30,195 nt of DNA, taken from contig RFFQ01000044.1 of the NCBI GenBank assembly GCA_003697105.1, positions 1 through 30,195 on the forward strand. Reading direction: 5' to 3'. This DNA comes from Gemmatimonadota bacterium (GTDB lineage Bacteria > 4572-55 > J002). The position numbers and the translations under genes are program-made. Positions within the stretch are counted from its first letter, which is position 1. Each line of letters opens with the position of its first letter. Shown here one piece after another: positions 8,069-17,600 of this stretch. The notes beneath the pieces are model-generated. The model was given only the letters and a program-made list of their open reading frames with translations. It was not told the origin of the DNA and made no database searches.

Positions 8069-9256
8069 TTAAATTAATGGATTTACATGAATTTCGACGT
8101 GCGCTTGTTTCAGGTTATAGATGACTCTGCGGATGAATATCCCTAAAATGAGTACCCCCAAAAGCGTCATGAGATAGGACATCGGGGCAAATCCATTCGG
8201 GAATACCAGCATCCAAATTGCCACCCCAAATAGATTGACAAACGAAAACGGTACTAAATATTTCCAGCAGACATTCATCAGTTGGTCCACCCGCACGCGC
8301 GGTAATGTCCATCGTAATTGAATTGTGATAAAGATGATCACGGACGTTTTAGCGGTAAAGATGAGCAATTCGATGAGGTGGGTCAAAAGCGCATTATCAA
8401 AATGAAATGGCGATTGCCAGCCGCCTAAAAACATAATGGTCATAATGGCGCCCATCACCCATAAATTGCCCCATTCCGCGAAGAAAAAGAGCAAAAAGCG
8501 CATACCGCTGTACTCTGTGTTGTACCCAGAAACCAATTCGGATTCCGCTTCGGGAATATCAAACGGGGCGCGGTTTCCTTCTGCTAATAGCGTGATGTAA
8601 AAAATGAAGAAGGCAATAAAGGTGAAGGGGTTATGGAAGATGAACCAATCCCACGGCGCCCAGCCTTGAGCCTGGATGATACCTTGAGTACTGAGCGTTC
8701 CGGCAAGAAAAATGATCGGCAAGGCGGCTAATCCTTCCGGGATTTCGTAACTGACGATTTGGGCGGCAGAACGCATCCCGCCAAATAGCGACCATTTGTT
8801 ATTCGATGCCCAACCCGCCATCAGGATACCTACCACCACAAAGGAGGTAACTGCAAAAATATAAATCAGCCCCACATTTAGATCAGAGATGATCAGGGCA
8901 CTGCTGAACGGTAAGACGACGAAAGAGGCAAAAAAACCGGCAAACACAATATACGGTGCAAATCTGAACAACGCCCGGTCTGCTTGTGCCGGGATGATGT
9001 CTTCCTTTTGAAACGTTTTGATCCCATCTGCCAGCCATTGTAAAAAGCCGTGCGGTCCAACACGATTGGGCCCAATGCGGGACATCATTCGTCCGGCAAT
9101 CCGGCGCTCCACATAACTGGTAATACCGGCAAAAAGGGAGGCAAAGGTGAGCACGATTCCTGCAAAAATGAGCATTCCAACCAAATAAACCCATTCGTCG
9201 GGCAGGCTTTTTAGCAGTTCATGGCGTTGTATTAAGCTGGATAAAAACTCGTACAT
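8069..9256 (-). CDS. nuoH: NADH-quinone oxidoreductase (complex I) subunit H
   Basis: A 395-residue membrane subunit that forms the quinone chamber with NuoB and NuoD. NuoH hallmarks are visible: [75 protein letters not shown] and [13 protein letters not shown], each in order. It is somewhat longer than the E. coli protein because of N-terminal and loop extensions. Start ATG is preceded by GAGG. It follows nuoD directly after a 97-nt spacer, the place where nuoE, nuoF and nuoG lie in 14-gene operons. Confidence 0.97.
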   Translation of the reverse strand: MYEFLSSLIQRHELLKSLPDEWVYLVGMLIFAGIVLTFASLFAGITSYVERRIAGRMMSRIGPNRVGPHGFLQWLADGIKTFQKEDIIPAQADRALFRFAPYIVFAGFFASFVVLPFSSALIISDLNVGLIYIFAVTSFVVVGILMAGWASNNKWSLFGGMRSAAQIVSYEIPEGLAALPIIFLAGTLSTQGIIQAQGWAPWDWFIFHNPFTFIAFFIFYITLLAEGNRAPFDIPEAESELVSGYNTEYSGMRFLLFFFAEWGNLWVMGAIMTIMFLGGWQSPFHFDNALLTHLIELLIFTAKTSVIIFITIQLRWTLPRVRVDQLMNVCWKYLVPFSFVNLFGVAIWMLVFPNGFAPMSYLMTLLGVLILGIFIRRVIYNLKQAHVEIHVNPLI

Positions 9257-9303
9257 ACAAACCTCATCTGATAGTTAGCGATTCAACATCGATGGCGGGG
9301 TAT

Positions 9304-9333
9304 GGCAACGGGATAATTCGGGTATCCCGTGCC
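9304..9333 (-). other. Stable hairpin in the nuoD-nuoH spacer
   Basis: An 8-bp perfect stem ACGGGATA/TATCCCGT with a 7-nt loop, extended by GGC/GCC around a single bulged A. It sits in the middle of the 97-nt gap between the nuoD stop and the nuoH start. No T-run follows, so it is probably an mRNA processing or stability element, not a terminator. Confidence 0.6.
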
Positions 9334-9353
9334 GGTCAATATCCCTCTGTGAA

Positions 9354-10472
9354 TTACCGGTCTACTTCCGGTGCAACCACATCCAAACTGGCGATTAAGG
9401 CGACCATATCGGCGATCATCATCCCTGGGGCAACATGTTCGATAATCGTCAGGGAGGCAAAAGACCCCGTTCGGATTTTCAGCCGGTAGGGCATATTTGA
9501 GCCATCGCTGATCAAGTAAATGCCCATTTCCCCGCGCGTGGATTCCGAGCGCACATACACATCGCCCGGCGGCGGTTTAATTACCGCGCCGACTTTTGCT
9601 TGAATGTCGCCCTCCGGTAGTTGTTCCAATGCCTGCCGTACAATCCGGCAACTTTCGATCATCTCTAGCACCCGCACCCAGAACCGTTCAAAACAATCGC
9701 CAATGGTGCCCAATTTGCCTTCTCCCACAATCACTTTAAATTCAAAATCCGGATACGCGGCGTAGGGTTCATCACGGCGCAGGTCATAATCGACTCCAGA
9801 TGCCCGCAAATTGGGTCCGGTCAAGCCGTAGGAAATCGCATCTTCAGGGGTAATGATGCCGATATTGTGCAACCGTTCGGTGTAAATCTTGTTGAACGTA
9901 ATTAATCGATTGAATTCATCAACAATCGGCTCAAAATGATTAATCCAGGCGAGGGTTTTTTCTCTCCAGCCCTCGGTTAAATCGTGGCTGACGCCCCCGA
10001 TCCGGATGTAGTTGTAGGTTAAGCGTGCCCCGCACAGTTCCTCAATCAGGTCATTGACCGCTTCCCGTTCTCGCAGGGCGTGTAAAAATGGGGTGAATGC
10101 TCCAATGTCCATTGCCATGCTCCCCACGGCCACCAAGTGGCTAATGATCCGGTTGAGTTCTGCGACGATCACCCGCAGATAATTTGCTCGTGGGGGGACT
10201 TCTGTACCCAACAGCTTTTCCACGGCGAGTGCATACGCCAGATTGGCGTTCATTGCCGCCAGATAGTCCACGCGGTCGGTGTAGGGCATAAACCCGGGGT
10301 ATGTTACTTGTTCCGCAATTTTTTCAATACTCCGGTGCAGATACCCCACGTCCGGTGTGACTTTATGGATCACTTCCCCATCTGTGGTGACCACAAAGCG
10401 CAACACCCCGTGTGTACTGGGGTGGTGGGGTCCCATATTCAAAACCATTTCTTCGGTTTTTAATTGGCTCAT
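9354..10472 (-). CDS. nuoD: NADH-quinone oxidoreductase (complex I) subunit D (49-kDa type)
   Basis: A 372-residue peripheral-arm subunit that builds the quinone site with NuoB and NuoH. The [10 protein letters not shown] motif carries the quinone-binding His21, and RVDY carries the matching Tyr70. Other family blocks follow: NRIISHL, GGVSHDL and [18 protein letters not shown]. It is a separate polypeptide, not fused to NuoC. The start overlaps the nuoC stop by four bases (ATGA), which implies translational coupling. Confidence 0.97.
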   Translation of the reverse strand: MSQLKTEEMVLNMGPHHPSTHGVLRFVVTTDGEVIHKVTPDVGYLHRSIEKIAEQVTYPGFMPYTDRVDYLAAMNANLAYALAVEKLLGTEVPPRANYLRVIVAELNRIISHLVAVGSMAMDIGAFTPFLHALREREAVNDLIEELCGARLTYNYIRIGGVSHDLTEGWREKTLAWINHFEPIVDEFNRLITFNKIYTERLHNIGIITPEDAISYGLTGPNLRASGVDYDLRRDEPYAAYPDFEFKVIVGEGKLGTIGDCFERFWVRVLEMIESCRIVRQALEQLPEGDIQAKVGAVIKPPPGDVYVRSESTRGEMGIYLISDGSNMPYRLKIRTGSFASLTIIEHVAPGMMIADMVALIASLDVVAPEVDR

Positions 10473-11113
10473 AATTTATCTGTCCTGTTTGTTTGTAATC
10501 CGAGTTCCGTAAAGCGGCGTACTTCTTCGGTGGGTTCGGTTTGTCCGGCAAGGAGGTTCGCCGGAGCTTCTTCCCACGGGTCGCGGGTGTTATCCAAGCC
10601 GTGATAGTGGGTGGGCTTAACGTAATCTTTTCGCAATGGATGCCCTTCCCAATCATCCGGTAGTAATAACCGGCGCAATGCCGGGTGTCCGGTAAATTGA
10701 ATCCCAAAAAGATCATAAATTTCGCGTTCAAACCAATTTGCTACCGCCCATAATGAACTCACCGTTGGGATATTGGGTGCTTCGAGCGGGACATCCACCT
10801 TAAACGCCACTTTATGTTGGTGGGAGTAGGAAAACAGATGGTACACCGCCTGCAACTTTCCATCTTGGTTGTCAACACCGCTGAGACACATCAGATAGTC
10901 AAATGCAAAGTGAGGTTCGGTTTTGAGGGCGTGGCAGACCTCATAAAGATGATCCGCCATTACATAAAAATGGGGGTCAAGGTAAACCGGCTTTTTAGGG
11001 GGCTTTTTCCCTTTGGGGGCGGCAGGAACTTCTGCCATAGTGATGTCAAAATAACCATAGACACTATCGCCAAAAGTTTCTCGCAAAGCTTCATATATTT
11101 CGTGAACCGTCAT
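10469..11113 (-). CDS. nuoC: NADH-quinone oxidoreductase (complex I) subunit C (30-kDa type)
   Basis: A peripheral-arm structural subunit of 214 residues from this ATG. The C-terminal signature [20 protein letters not shown] followed by [18 protein letters not shown] is unmistakable. A basic-Pro stretch (KGKKPPKKP, around residue 35) is an insertion near the N-terminus. A GTG nine bases upstream, directly abutting the nuoB stop, is also possible (217 residues); I prefer the ATG because TAGGTG lies seven bases before it. It overlaps nuoD by four bases. Confidence 0.95.
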   Translation of the reverse strand: MTVHEIYEALRETFGDSVYGYFDITMAEVPAAPKGKKPPKKPVYLDPHFYVMADHLYEVCHALKTEPHFAFDYLMCLSGVDNQDGKLQAVYHLFSYSHQHKVAFKVDVPLEAPNIPTVSSLWAVANWFEREIYDLFGIQFTGHPALRRLLLPDDWEGHPLRKDYVKPTHYHGLDNTRDPWEEAPANLLAGQTEPTEEVRRFTELGLQTNRTDKL

Positions 11114-11122
11114 ACGTTGCAC

Positions 11123-11644
11123 CTATTCCGATGGAGGGGTCGGGGTTTCGGGTTTCGGGGTTTCTTTTTTTGCCAGATAGGGTTCTTGCTTAACTTTTTC
11201 CTGTAATTTCATCAATCCTTCCAGCAAAGCTTCCGGGCGAGGCGGACAACCGGGCACGTAAATATCAACCGGCAAGATTTTATCAATACCGTTGAGCGTC
11301 GCATACCCCAATTGAAACAGACCGCCGGTATTGGAGCAACTGCCCATGGAAATCACATATTTAGGTTCCGCCATTTGGTCGTATAACCGGCGAATCCGGG
11401 ATGCCATTTTCAGGGTTACGGTGCCGGCAACGATGATCAGGTCGGCTTGCCGCGGGGTGGAACGGGGTACCGCTCCAAACCGGTCAAAATCAGAACGGGG
11501 ACCACCGGTTTGCATCAATTCAATCGCACAACATGCCAGTCCAAACAGCAGATACCACTGGGAATTGGCACGAGTCCATGCTAGCATATCATCCAGCCGG
11601 GTGACCAGAATATTATCATCTAAAGCGTGATTAATGTTGATCAT
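11123..11644 (-). CDS. nuoB: NADH-quinone oxidoreductase (complex I) subunit B, N2 cluster
   Basis: A 173-residue subunit that holds the terminal [4Fe-4S] cluster N2, which reduces quinone. The ligand cysteines are present: tandem C38-C39 (FGLACCAIE), C103 (GSCSNTGG) and C133 (VPGCPPRPEALLEGL). Residues 159-173 form a short Lys/Pro/Thr-rich tail. I start the gene at the ATG at 11644, because AAGGAGG precedes it and it overlaps the nuoA stop as ATGA. An in-frame upstream ATG would add 45 residues that only reflect an alternate frame of nuoA. Confidence 0.97.
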   Translation of the reverse strand: MININHALDDNILVTRLDDMLAWTRANSQWYLLFGLACCAIELMQTGGPRSDFDRFGAVPRSTPRQADLIIVAGTVTLKMASRIRRLYDQMAEPKYVISMGSCSNTGGLFQLGYATLNGIDKILPVDIYVPGCPPRPEALLEGLMKLQEKVKQEPYLAKKETPKPETPTPPSE

Positions 11645-12036
11645 GCGTCCTCCTTTGCAATCTTCTTGATCCAGTCCAAATCTCCTTTTGCCCATACGTA
11701 CACCAACCCGACCAGCAAAATCGCCACAAACAGCATGATTTCCGTAAACGCAATGATACCCACATTGTTGGCAATCCAATTCTTAAACACAACGGCGGTG
11801 GGATACATGAACACAATTTCCACATCAAAGATCAGGAAAATCAACGCGATCAGATAAAATCGCAGGTTGAACTGAATCCAAGCCGGTCCCTCCGGCTCTT
11901 CCCCGCACTCATACGGCGCATTTTTGCTGGTGCTGGGGTGTTGCGGGGCGATTATCCGGCTGAGCGTGATAGCTACCCCCACAAAAACCAAGGCGACCGC
12001 GATGAAGATCAAAACATTGGTATAATCGAACAACAT
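11641..12036 (-). CDS. nuoA: NADH-quinone oxidoreductase (complex I) subunit A
   Basis: A 131-residue membrane subunit with three transmembrane helices, at the interface of the two arms near the quinone site. The conserved loop YECGEEP (around residues 42-48) and the FDVEIVF motif are both present. It is the first gene of the operon, with AAGGA about eight bases before the ATG and a sigma70-type promoter about 90 nt upstream. Confidence 0.96.
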   Translation of the reverse strand: MLFDYTNVLIFIAVALVFVGVAITLSRIIAPQHPSTSKNAPYECGEEPEGPAWIQFNLRFYLIALIFLIFDVEIVFMYPTAVVFKNWIANNVGIIAFTEIMLFVAILLVGLVYVWAKGDLDWIKKIAKEDA

Positions 12037-12123
12037 ATTGACTTATCCTTTTTTGTGTTAAAAAATAATCCGCGCAATTCAAACCGGAACTGCTACGGAT
12101 ACGGGGGGTCAATGTCGGGGGCA

Positions 12124-12152
12124 AATATATAATGGACTTGTTTGTCTGTCAA
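12124..12152 (-). promoter_or_regulatory. nuo operon promoter
   Basis: On the minus strand, TTGACA (12152-12147), a 17-nt spacer and TATATT (12129-12124). Only one base differs from the sigma70 consensus. Predicted transcription start is near 12117, leaving a leader of about 80 nt with a run of G/C followed by an AT-rich segment before nuoA. It is the only strong promoter I see for the 11-gene operon. Confidence 0.75.
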
Positions 12153-12212
12153 GTTTAAATACAACGCTGATGAATCTTCATAAGAGAAGCAGACCTCGCG
12201 GTTTATATGAGG

Positions 12213-12244
12213 AAAACCCCTAGAATTCCCAAGAATCCTAGGGG
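12213..12244 (-). terminator. Intrinsic terminator of the M1 aminopeptidase gene
   Basis: A 12-bp stem with one mismatch (CCCCTAG/CTAGGGG plus inner pairs) and a 4-nt loop. On the minus strand it is followed by TTTT. It lies about 72 nt after the aminopeptidase stop and upstream of the nuo promoter, so it isolates the two units. Confidence 0.8.
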
Positions 12245-12316
12245 TTGGGGAAGATCGTCTCATAATGAGATTTCAGGCGCGACCGAGTGCCGTTATCAGC
12301 GGTAGATAACCTCTCT

Positions 12317-14341
12317 TCATTTGAGAAGTACCATTGTCCGGGTTTCGCTACGGTCCCCACTGGTGAGACGGTAAAAATAAGTGCCAGAGGAAACCGTGTT
12401 GCCCTGTTCATCGTCACCGTGCCAGGTGTAGGCATAGGTTTTGCCGCCCAGCAGTTCTTCGTCATATACCGTTTTGACCAATTGTCCCGTAATGGAGTAA
12501 ATCTGGAGGGTTGTATGAGCTGTTTCGGGGATAAAAAAGCGAATTTGGGTTTTGGGATTAAACGGGTTCGGCACATTCTGGTAGAGGGTTACCTGTTGGG
12601 GTACACTGATTTCCCCGTCATCCGGTCCCACATCGAGTAATACATCCTGAATGGTGCATAGAACCCATCCATTTGGGTCGAGTTCGGCATCCACCGGTTG
12701 GGCATCTACATACACATACGCCGTCTCAAATGCTTCATCCACGTCGATCACTGCCGTGTGGACATCCCCGGTGATCAACGTAATTTCGACTTCCAGCGGC
12801 ATTTCAAAAACGGTCTCTTCCGGCTGAATTTGCCCCACTTGTAATTCGACACGGTATTGATCGCCAACGGATTCCGCCCCCCATGCAAAGGTGTACTGCG
12901 GGTAATCGTAGTTGTAAATCCACTCATCAAAGAACCAGTCTAAATCCTGTCCGGTCACTTCCTCGCAGGCGGCTTTGAATTCTTCGGTTGTGGCACTTTC
13001 GTAAGCGTTTTGCTCGGCATAGAGCGGGAAAATGTCAAAAAAAGCCTCATCGCCCACTACCCAGCGCAACATGTGGAGCACGGAACCCCCTTTATCATAT
13101 TGGGCGGCACAAAAGAGATGTCCGGGCGGTGGATCGTAGATTGCATGGGCGGGGCTGTGCCCGTAAATGTAAGTCTCATGAAAATCACGAACCCAATCAC
13201 GCAGGCCTTCCTCGCCTTCCAGATATTCTGCCCAAAGGGCTTCACTGTAGGAGGCAAACCCTTCGTTTAGCCAGATTTCGCGCCAATCCATGGGACCGAC
13301 CAGATCGCCCCACCACTGGTGTCCCAACTCGTGGGCATTGATCCAATCATAGCGGTGGTCACCTCGTACCAACCACTGCCCGTAGCTGGTCATCGTCTGA
13401 TTTTCCATCGCGCCGCCCCACGGATAGACCACCATACCGTATTTTTCATCGAGGAACGGATATTCCACTTGGAACGCACTGGCAAGCGCATGGATAATAT
13501 CATCGGTGACACTAAAATCTTCTTCTGCCGCCGCTTGTTGCTCTGGATAGATGTAATATTTGATCTCCATGGAATCGGTCTCGGAGTAATGATACCAATC
13601 GGAAAAGGTGATAAATTCGGAGGCCGTGATTGCCATCAGGTAGGTTGAAGTGCGGTAATCCGTGCGCCATACATGGGTACTGGTGGCATCGGCTTCATCA
13701 ATAATTTCGATCAAGCGCCCATTGGTTGCCACCAACCAATTATCGGGGATGCGAATGCGGTATTCAACCGTCGCTTTGTCATCTGGCACATCGTGGCATG
13801 GCATCCAATAGCGTGAACCTTCCGGTTCGTCTTGCGTCCAGATGACCGGATCGCCGTAGCGGCTTGTGGTGAACTCCATACCGTAATCTTCCCCCGGACT
13901 GCTCGGATTGCCCCGGTAACGGATTGCCACGCTGAATGCTTCATTTTCGGCGAGCGGCTCATCAAAAAAGATTTCAATTTCGTGGTCTGCATGATTATAA
14001 TCTAAAGTGACATCATTCATTGTAATTTCATTCACGACCATATTATCCCGTAGATGGACAATAATGGATTCCAAACCCTCCACGTTGCTGTGGCAATCCA
14101 TCGTCACGGTGCCAGAGATAGACCCTTGTGAATAACTTAACCGGACATCTATCTGATAATGCTCGACATCGTAATCATACTCATCTTCGGTGCGTAAGTC
14201 TCTCGTCCGATCTCCATCGGGAGCAGGCAAAAGGGCTTTGTGGGCACAACCGAGTAATTCGGTCATCCGGTTAGACTGGGCGTGTACCCAACTGGTGTGA
14301 CCCAACACGACGAGCACGAAAAACAGGCGTAAATAACTCAT
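12317..14341 (-). CDS. Secreted M1-family zinc aminopeptidase with type IX sorting domain
   Basis: A 674-residue exported metallopeptidase of the gluzincin M1 family, which removes N-terminal residues from peptides. Residues 1-21 are a signal peptide (VHA-Q cleavage). An N-terminal beta domain spans about 55-240. The catalytic domain shows the exopeptidase motif GGAMEN (309-314), zinc motif H337-E-L-G-H341 with third ligand E360 in WLNEGFASY, and Tyr415 as likely transition-state Tyr. Instead of the large helical C-terminal domain of aminopeptidase N, it has a short beta region and a type IX sorting domain (VPNPFNP at 590-596, ending MVLLK). All catalytic residues are intact. The start has GGAGG six bases upstream. 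It is divergently transcribed from the giant surface protein and probably serves extracellular peptide feeding. Confidence 0.93.
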   Translation of the reverse strand: MSYLRLFFVLVVLGHTSWVHAQSNRMTELLGCAHKALLPAPDGDRTRDLRTEDEYDYDVEHYQIDVRLSYSQGSISGTVTMDCHSNVEGLESIIVHLRDNMVVNEITMNDVTLDYNHADHEIEIFFDEPLAENEAFSVAIRYRGNPSSPGEDYGMEFTTSRYGDPVIWTQDEPEGSRYWMPCHDVPDDKATVEYRIRIPDNWLVATNGRLIEIIDEADATSTHVWRTDYRTSTYLMAITASEFITFSDWYHYSETDSMEIKYYIYPEQQAAAEEDFSVTDDIIHALASAFQVEYPFLDEKYGMVVYPWGGAMENQTMTSYGQWLVRGDHRYDWINAHELGHQWWGDLVGPMDWREIWLNEGFASYSEALWAEYLEGEEGLRDWVRDFHETYIYGHSPAHAIYDPPPGHLFCAAQYDKGGSVLHMLRWVVGDEAFFDIFPLYAEQNAYESATTEEFKAACEEVTGQDLDWFFDEWIYNYDYPQYTFAWGAESVGDQYRVELQVGQIQPEETVFEMPLEVEITLITGDVHTAVIDVDEAFETAYVYVDAQPVDAELDPNGWVLCTIQDVLLDVGPDDGEISVPQQVTLYQNVPNPFNPKTQIRFFIPETAHTTLQIYSITGQLVKTVYDEELLGGKTYAYTWHGDDEQGNTVSSGTYFYRLTSGDRSETRTMVLLK

Positions 14342-14368
14342 AGGAAACCTCCGTATTTTAGGATAGAG

Positions 14369-14397
14369 AATCTAGGGGATGGATGACGTGGGGTCAA
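14369..14397 (-). promoter_or_regulatory. Candidate promoter of the M1 aminopeptidase
   Basis: On the minus strand, TTGACC (14397-14392), a 17-nt spacer and TAGATT (14374-14369), 28 nt before the ATG at 14341. Two boxes with ideal spacing make it plausible. Confidence 0.5.
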
Positions 14398-14596
14398 GCC
14401 AGTTTAAAAAATTGCGTTTGGGGTAAAAAGTCAAGAACAAAACACTGTTGGCAGCTGCAATACACGTTCAATGTGCGCCGCATCTTATGCGTAAATGAAT
14501 TTTCTCTTCAAGGGATTACCAGTAAGGGATAGTACCCGCCTATAAAATTAACTTAACCATTTGATAATGAACATATTTAACGGAACTGTCGTGTTT

Positions 14597-14633
14597 TTGT
14601 CAGGGTGACAACTTGTGCGGGATATGTTATTAT
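14597..14633 (+). promoter_or_regulatory. Candidate promoter of the giant protein with overlapping palindrome
   Basis: GTGACA (14605-14610), a 17-nt spacer and TATTAT (14628-14633) form a plausible -35/-10 pair, about 47 nt before the ATG. The palindrome TTGTCA-GGG-TGACAA (14597-14611) overlaps the -35 box and could be an operator (inference). The gene itself has TAGGAG six bases before its start. Confidence 0.45.
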
Positions 14634-14679
14634 GATATTTATGTCTTTCTGTCGTTATTTAATTCGGTAGGAGCCAATC

Positions 14680-17600
14680 ATGCAACATGTCATATCAGTT
14701 TGTTTATTGTTTAGTTTTCTTCTAATCGGGGCGATGGGCGGTGTTTTGACCTCGGCGTATGCAGACCCGCCGAATTGGAACTACAATCCGGCGGATTTCC
14801 AATATACTGCCAATGTCACGGGTACACTTCATATTAATACAGAGATGGCTGTGGGAGATTCTCATGTGGTTGCCGCGGTGGTGAATGGTGATATTCGCGG
14901 TATTGCCGCCGGGCAGGCATTTGGTGATGTCTGGCTGTATTTTCTGACGATCTCCTCCAACCAAACGGAGGGTGAGGAAATCCACTTTCAGGCATACGTC
15001 GCGGATTACGATCAGGTTGTCGATATTGATGAGACCCTTACGTTTGTCCCAAATGCCATCTACGGTAATCCCTTGCAACCCTTTGTGTGGAATGGTTACG
15101 CCGACTTTGACTTTCCTCCAGAGGTTACCGGTATTCCGGATCAGACCATCGAGCAGGGAAGTACGTTTGTCTCATTCGATTTGGATGATTATTTGATTAC
15201 CCGCGATAGCGATCCCGTTCAGTGGTCGTACAGCGGTAATCAAGAGTTACAAGTCGTGATCGACAACGATAATCGGGTGAGCATTACCCCCCCGAACGCA
15301 GATTGGCTTGGCAGCGAAACGATCTATTTTACCGCCACGGATGTGAGTGCCAATCAAAAATCAGATTCAGATTCTGCCACATTCACTATCCGCCTGCCGG
15401 ATTTACCCCCGCAAATCCTCCCGATTCCCGATCAAACCATTGGCCAACAGGATATTTTCGATCCGGTTGATTTGGATGACTACTTGATCGAGGAAAACGG
15501 CGATTCCGTCCAATGGACCGTGACCATGGAAATCCCAACCGCCGGTCAAGCCCCACCCACCTGGTCAGTAAATCCGGTAGATTATCAATTTTCCATGAAC
15601 ATTACGGCTCGGGTTTCTGCCTTTGCGCGTTATCCTACCGGCGACACTCACCTATTAGGAGCGTTTATCAATGGAGAGGTTCGAGGGGCAGCAACCGCCG
15701 TTGAAATGGGTGAAGATTGGCTGTATTTTCTCACCGTGTACACCAATACCATCAACGATACCGTACACTTTAGCTTTTATGATGCCGATGCTCAAGATTC
15801 GCTTCCGGCGTTTCAATCGATTCCGTTTGTGCCCAGTGCAGTCTATGGTTCTCCACTTGATCCGTTTCAAATTGATGCCGGTTATCTGCGGATTGACATC
15901 GATGATGAGAATCTCCTCACCTTTGATTTGCTGGACCCCGAATGGACGGGTATTCATACGCTCAATTTCCGGGTGCAGGATGTGGGCACTGCCAATGAGT
16001 TTTACGCCACGGATCAGGCTGTTTATACGGTGTATCCGGATCATACGCCTCGCATTATGCCAATCCCGAACCAGACCATTGAAACTACCGAACAATTCAC
16101 CCTCTTTGATCTCGATGATTATTTAATTGAAGATGATGGGGATGAGGTTGTCTGGACGGTGAGCGGGCAGAATGAGCTTTCAGTTGAAATTGGGCCCATT
16201 ACCCACCGGGTGACCGTTACCCCACCCACAACCACCTGGACTGGAAGCGAAACGGTGACGTTCCGGGTCACCGATCAAACCCCGAATCAATTTTTTGATA
16301 CACGAGAGGTTACGTTTACCGTTGTTGACCGGGATGACCCACCCGATGTAATTCCGATTCCGGATCGTGCCACCGGTATTGCCGGTAGTTTCGACCCGAT
16401 TGATCTGAATTTCTATCTGGTGGAAGTGGACGGTGACTCCATTGAGTGGTCGTATGAATTTGTGATAACCCCGCAAGGGGAAACCGCACCCACGTGGTCG
16501 GTCAACCCCAACAATTACCAATTTTCCATGAATATGACCGCGTTGGTTTATGCGCGTGGACGCCAAACGATGGGTGATAGCCACATGCTGGGTGCGTTTG
16601 TCGGTGATGAAGTCCGGGGGGTGTCACAAGCAATACAAATGGGGGATATCTGGCTCTATTTTATGACCATTTACGCCAATGAGTCCGGGGAAACCGTTGA
16701 ATTCCAATTTTTTGATGCTCTTGCGGAAGAAACGTTTCCGGTCTTCCAAACGCTGGAATTTGTCCCGAGTGCCGTCCACGGTAACCCGCTTGATCCCTTT
16801 ATATTGGATGCCGGTTATCTGCGAGTCTCCATCACCCCAGATGATTTTGCCGTGATTGATATTCAAAATCCGGATTGGACCGGTAACCAAACGGTGAAAT
16901 TTAAAGCGACTGATGTCGGCTCCGTGCGGGGATACTCAGACTCTACGTTCACCACCTTTACGGTATATGCCGACCATGCACCGGTACTGGCAGGCATCCC
17001 CGATCAAACGGTGGAGCAGGGTCAGGATTTTGCCCTATTCGACCTCGATGATTATCTGACCGAACTCGATGGGGATGAACTGGTCAATGTGATCAACGGT
17101 AATGTCAATTTGTTGGTGGATATCAGCGCCCAAAATTTGGTTTATGTCCACCCAATTGACCCCAATTGGTACGGCACGGAACACATCCGGTTTACCGTGA
17201 TGGATGTGACCCCGTTGGCATTCACCGGTACGGATACCGTCTCCTTTACGATTTTACCCTACGATAATCCTCCCCAACTCAACGGCATTCCAAAGCAAGC
17301 CATTGAACCCGGTGGACAGTTCACCCCCATTGATATGCGGCACTATTTGACCGAATTGGACGGTGATTCCATCGCCTGGAGCGTTCAATTTGAGATCGCA
17401 CCCCAAGGTGACCCTGCCCCGGGATGGACGGTATTCCCCACTGACTTCCAGTACACTATGAATATCACCGCCGCGGTCTCTTCTCAAGGGGATTACACTA
17501 CCGGTGGTGACCACATCCTTGCCGCCTTTGTTGGCGAATCCATCCGTGGAGTGACCCAGCCCATCGAAATGAATGGCAAATGGTATTATTTCCTGACCGT

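Larger units (their letters stand above)
14342..14679. other. Divergent intergenic regulatory region
   Basis: A 338-bp stretch between the divergent aminopeptidase and giant-protein genes. I find no ORF, tRNA or repeat array here. It holds one candidate promoter per direction and a short palindrome, listed separately; the middle part (about 14400-14590) is AT-rich without recognisable elements. Confidence 0.6.

Noticed and set aside
11645-11779. Longer nuoB reading frame with 45 extra N-terminal residues
   Set aside because: The extra part lies in an alternate frame of nuoA and is unlike any NuoB N-terminus. The ATG at 11644 has a strong Shine-Dalgarno and an ATGA overlap.
12037-12316. tRNA or small RNA between nuoA and the aminopeptidase gene
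   Set aside because: No cloverleaf pattern; the region is explained by the terminator and the nuo promoter.
15655-16126. Overlapping ORFs of about 150 residues on both strands inside the giant gene
   Set aside because: They arise from the repeat composition; the main frame is continuous and has domain structure throughout.
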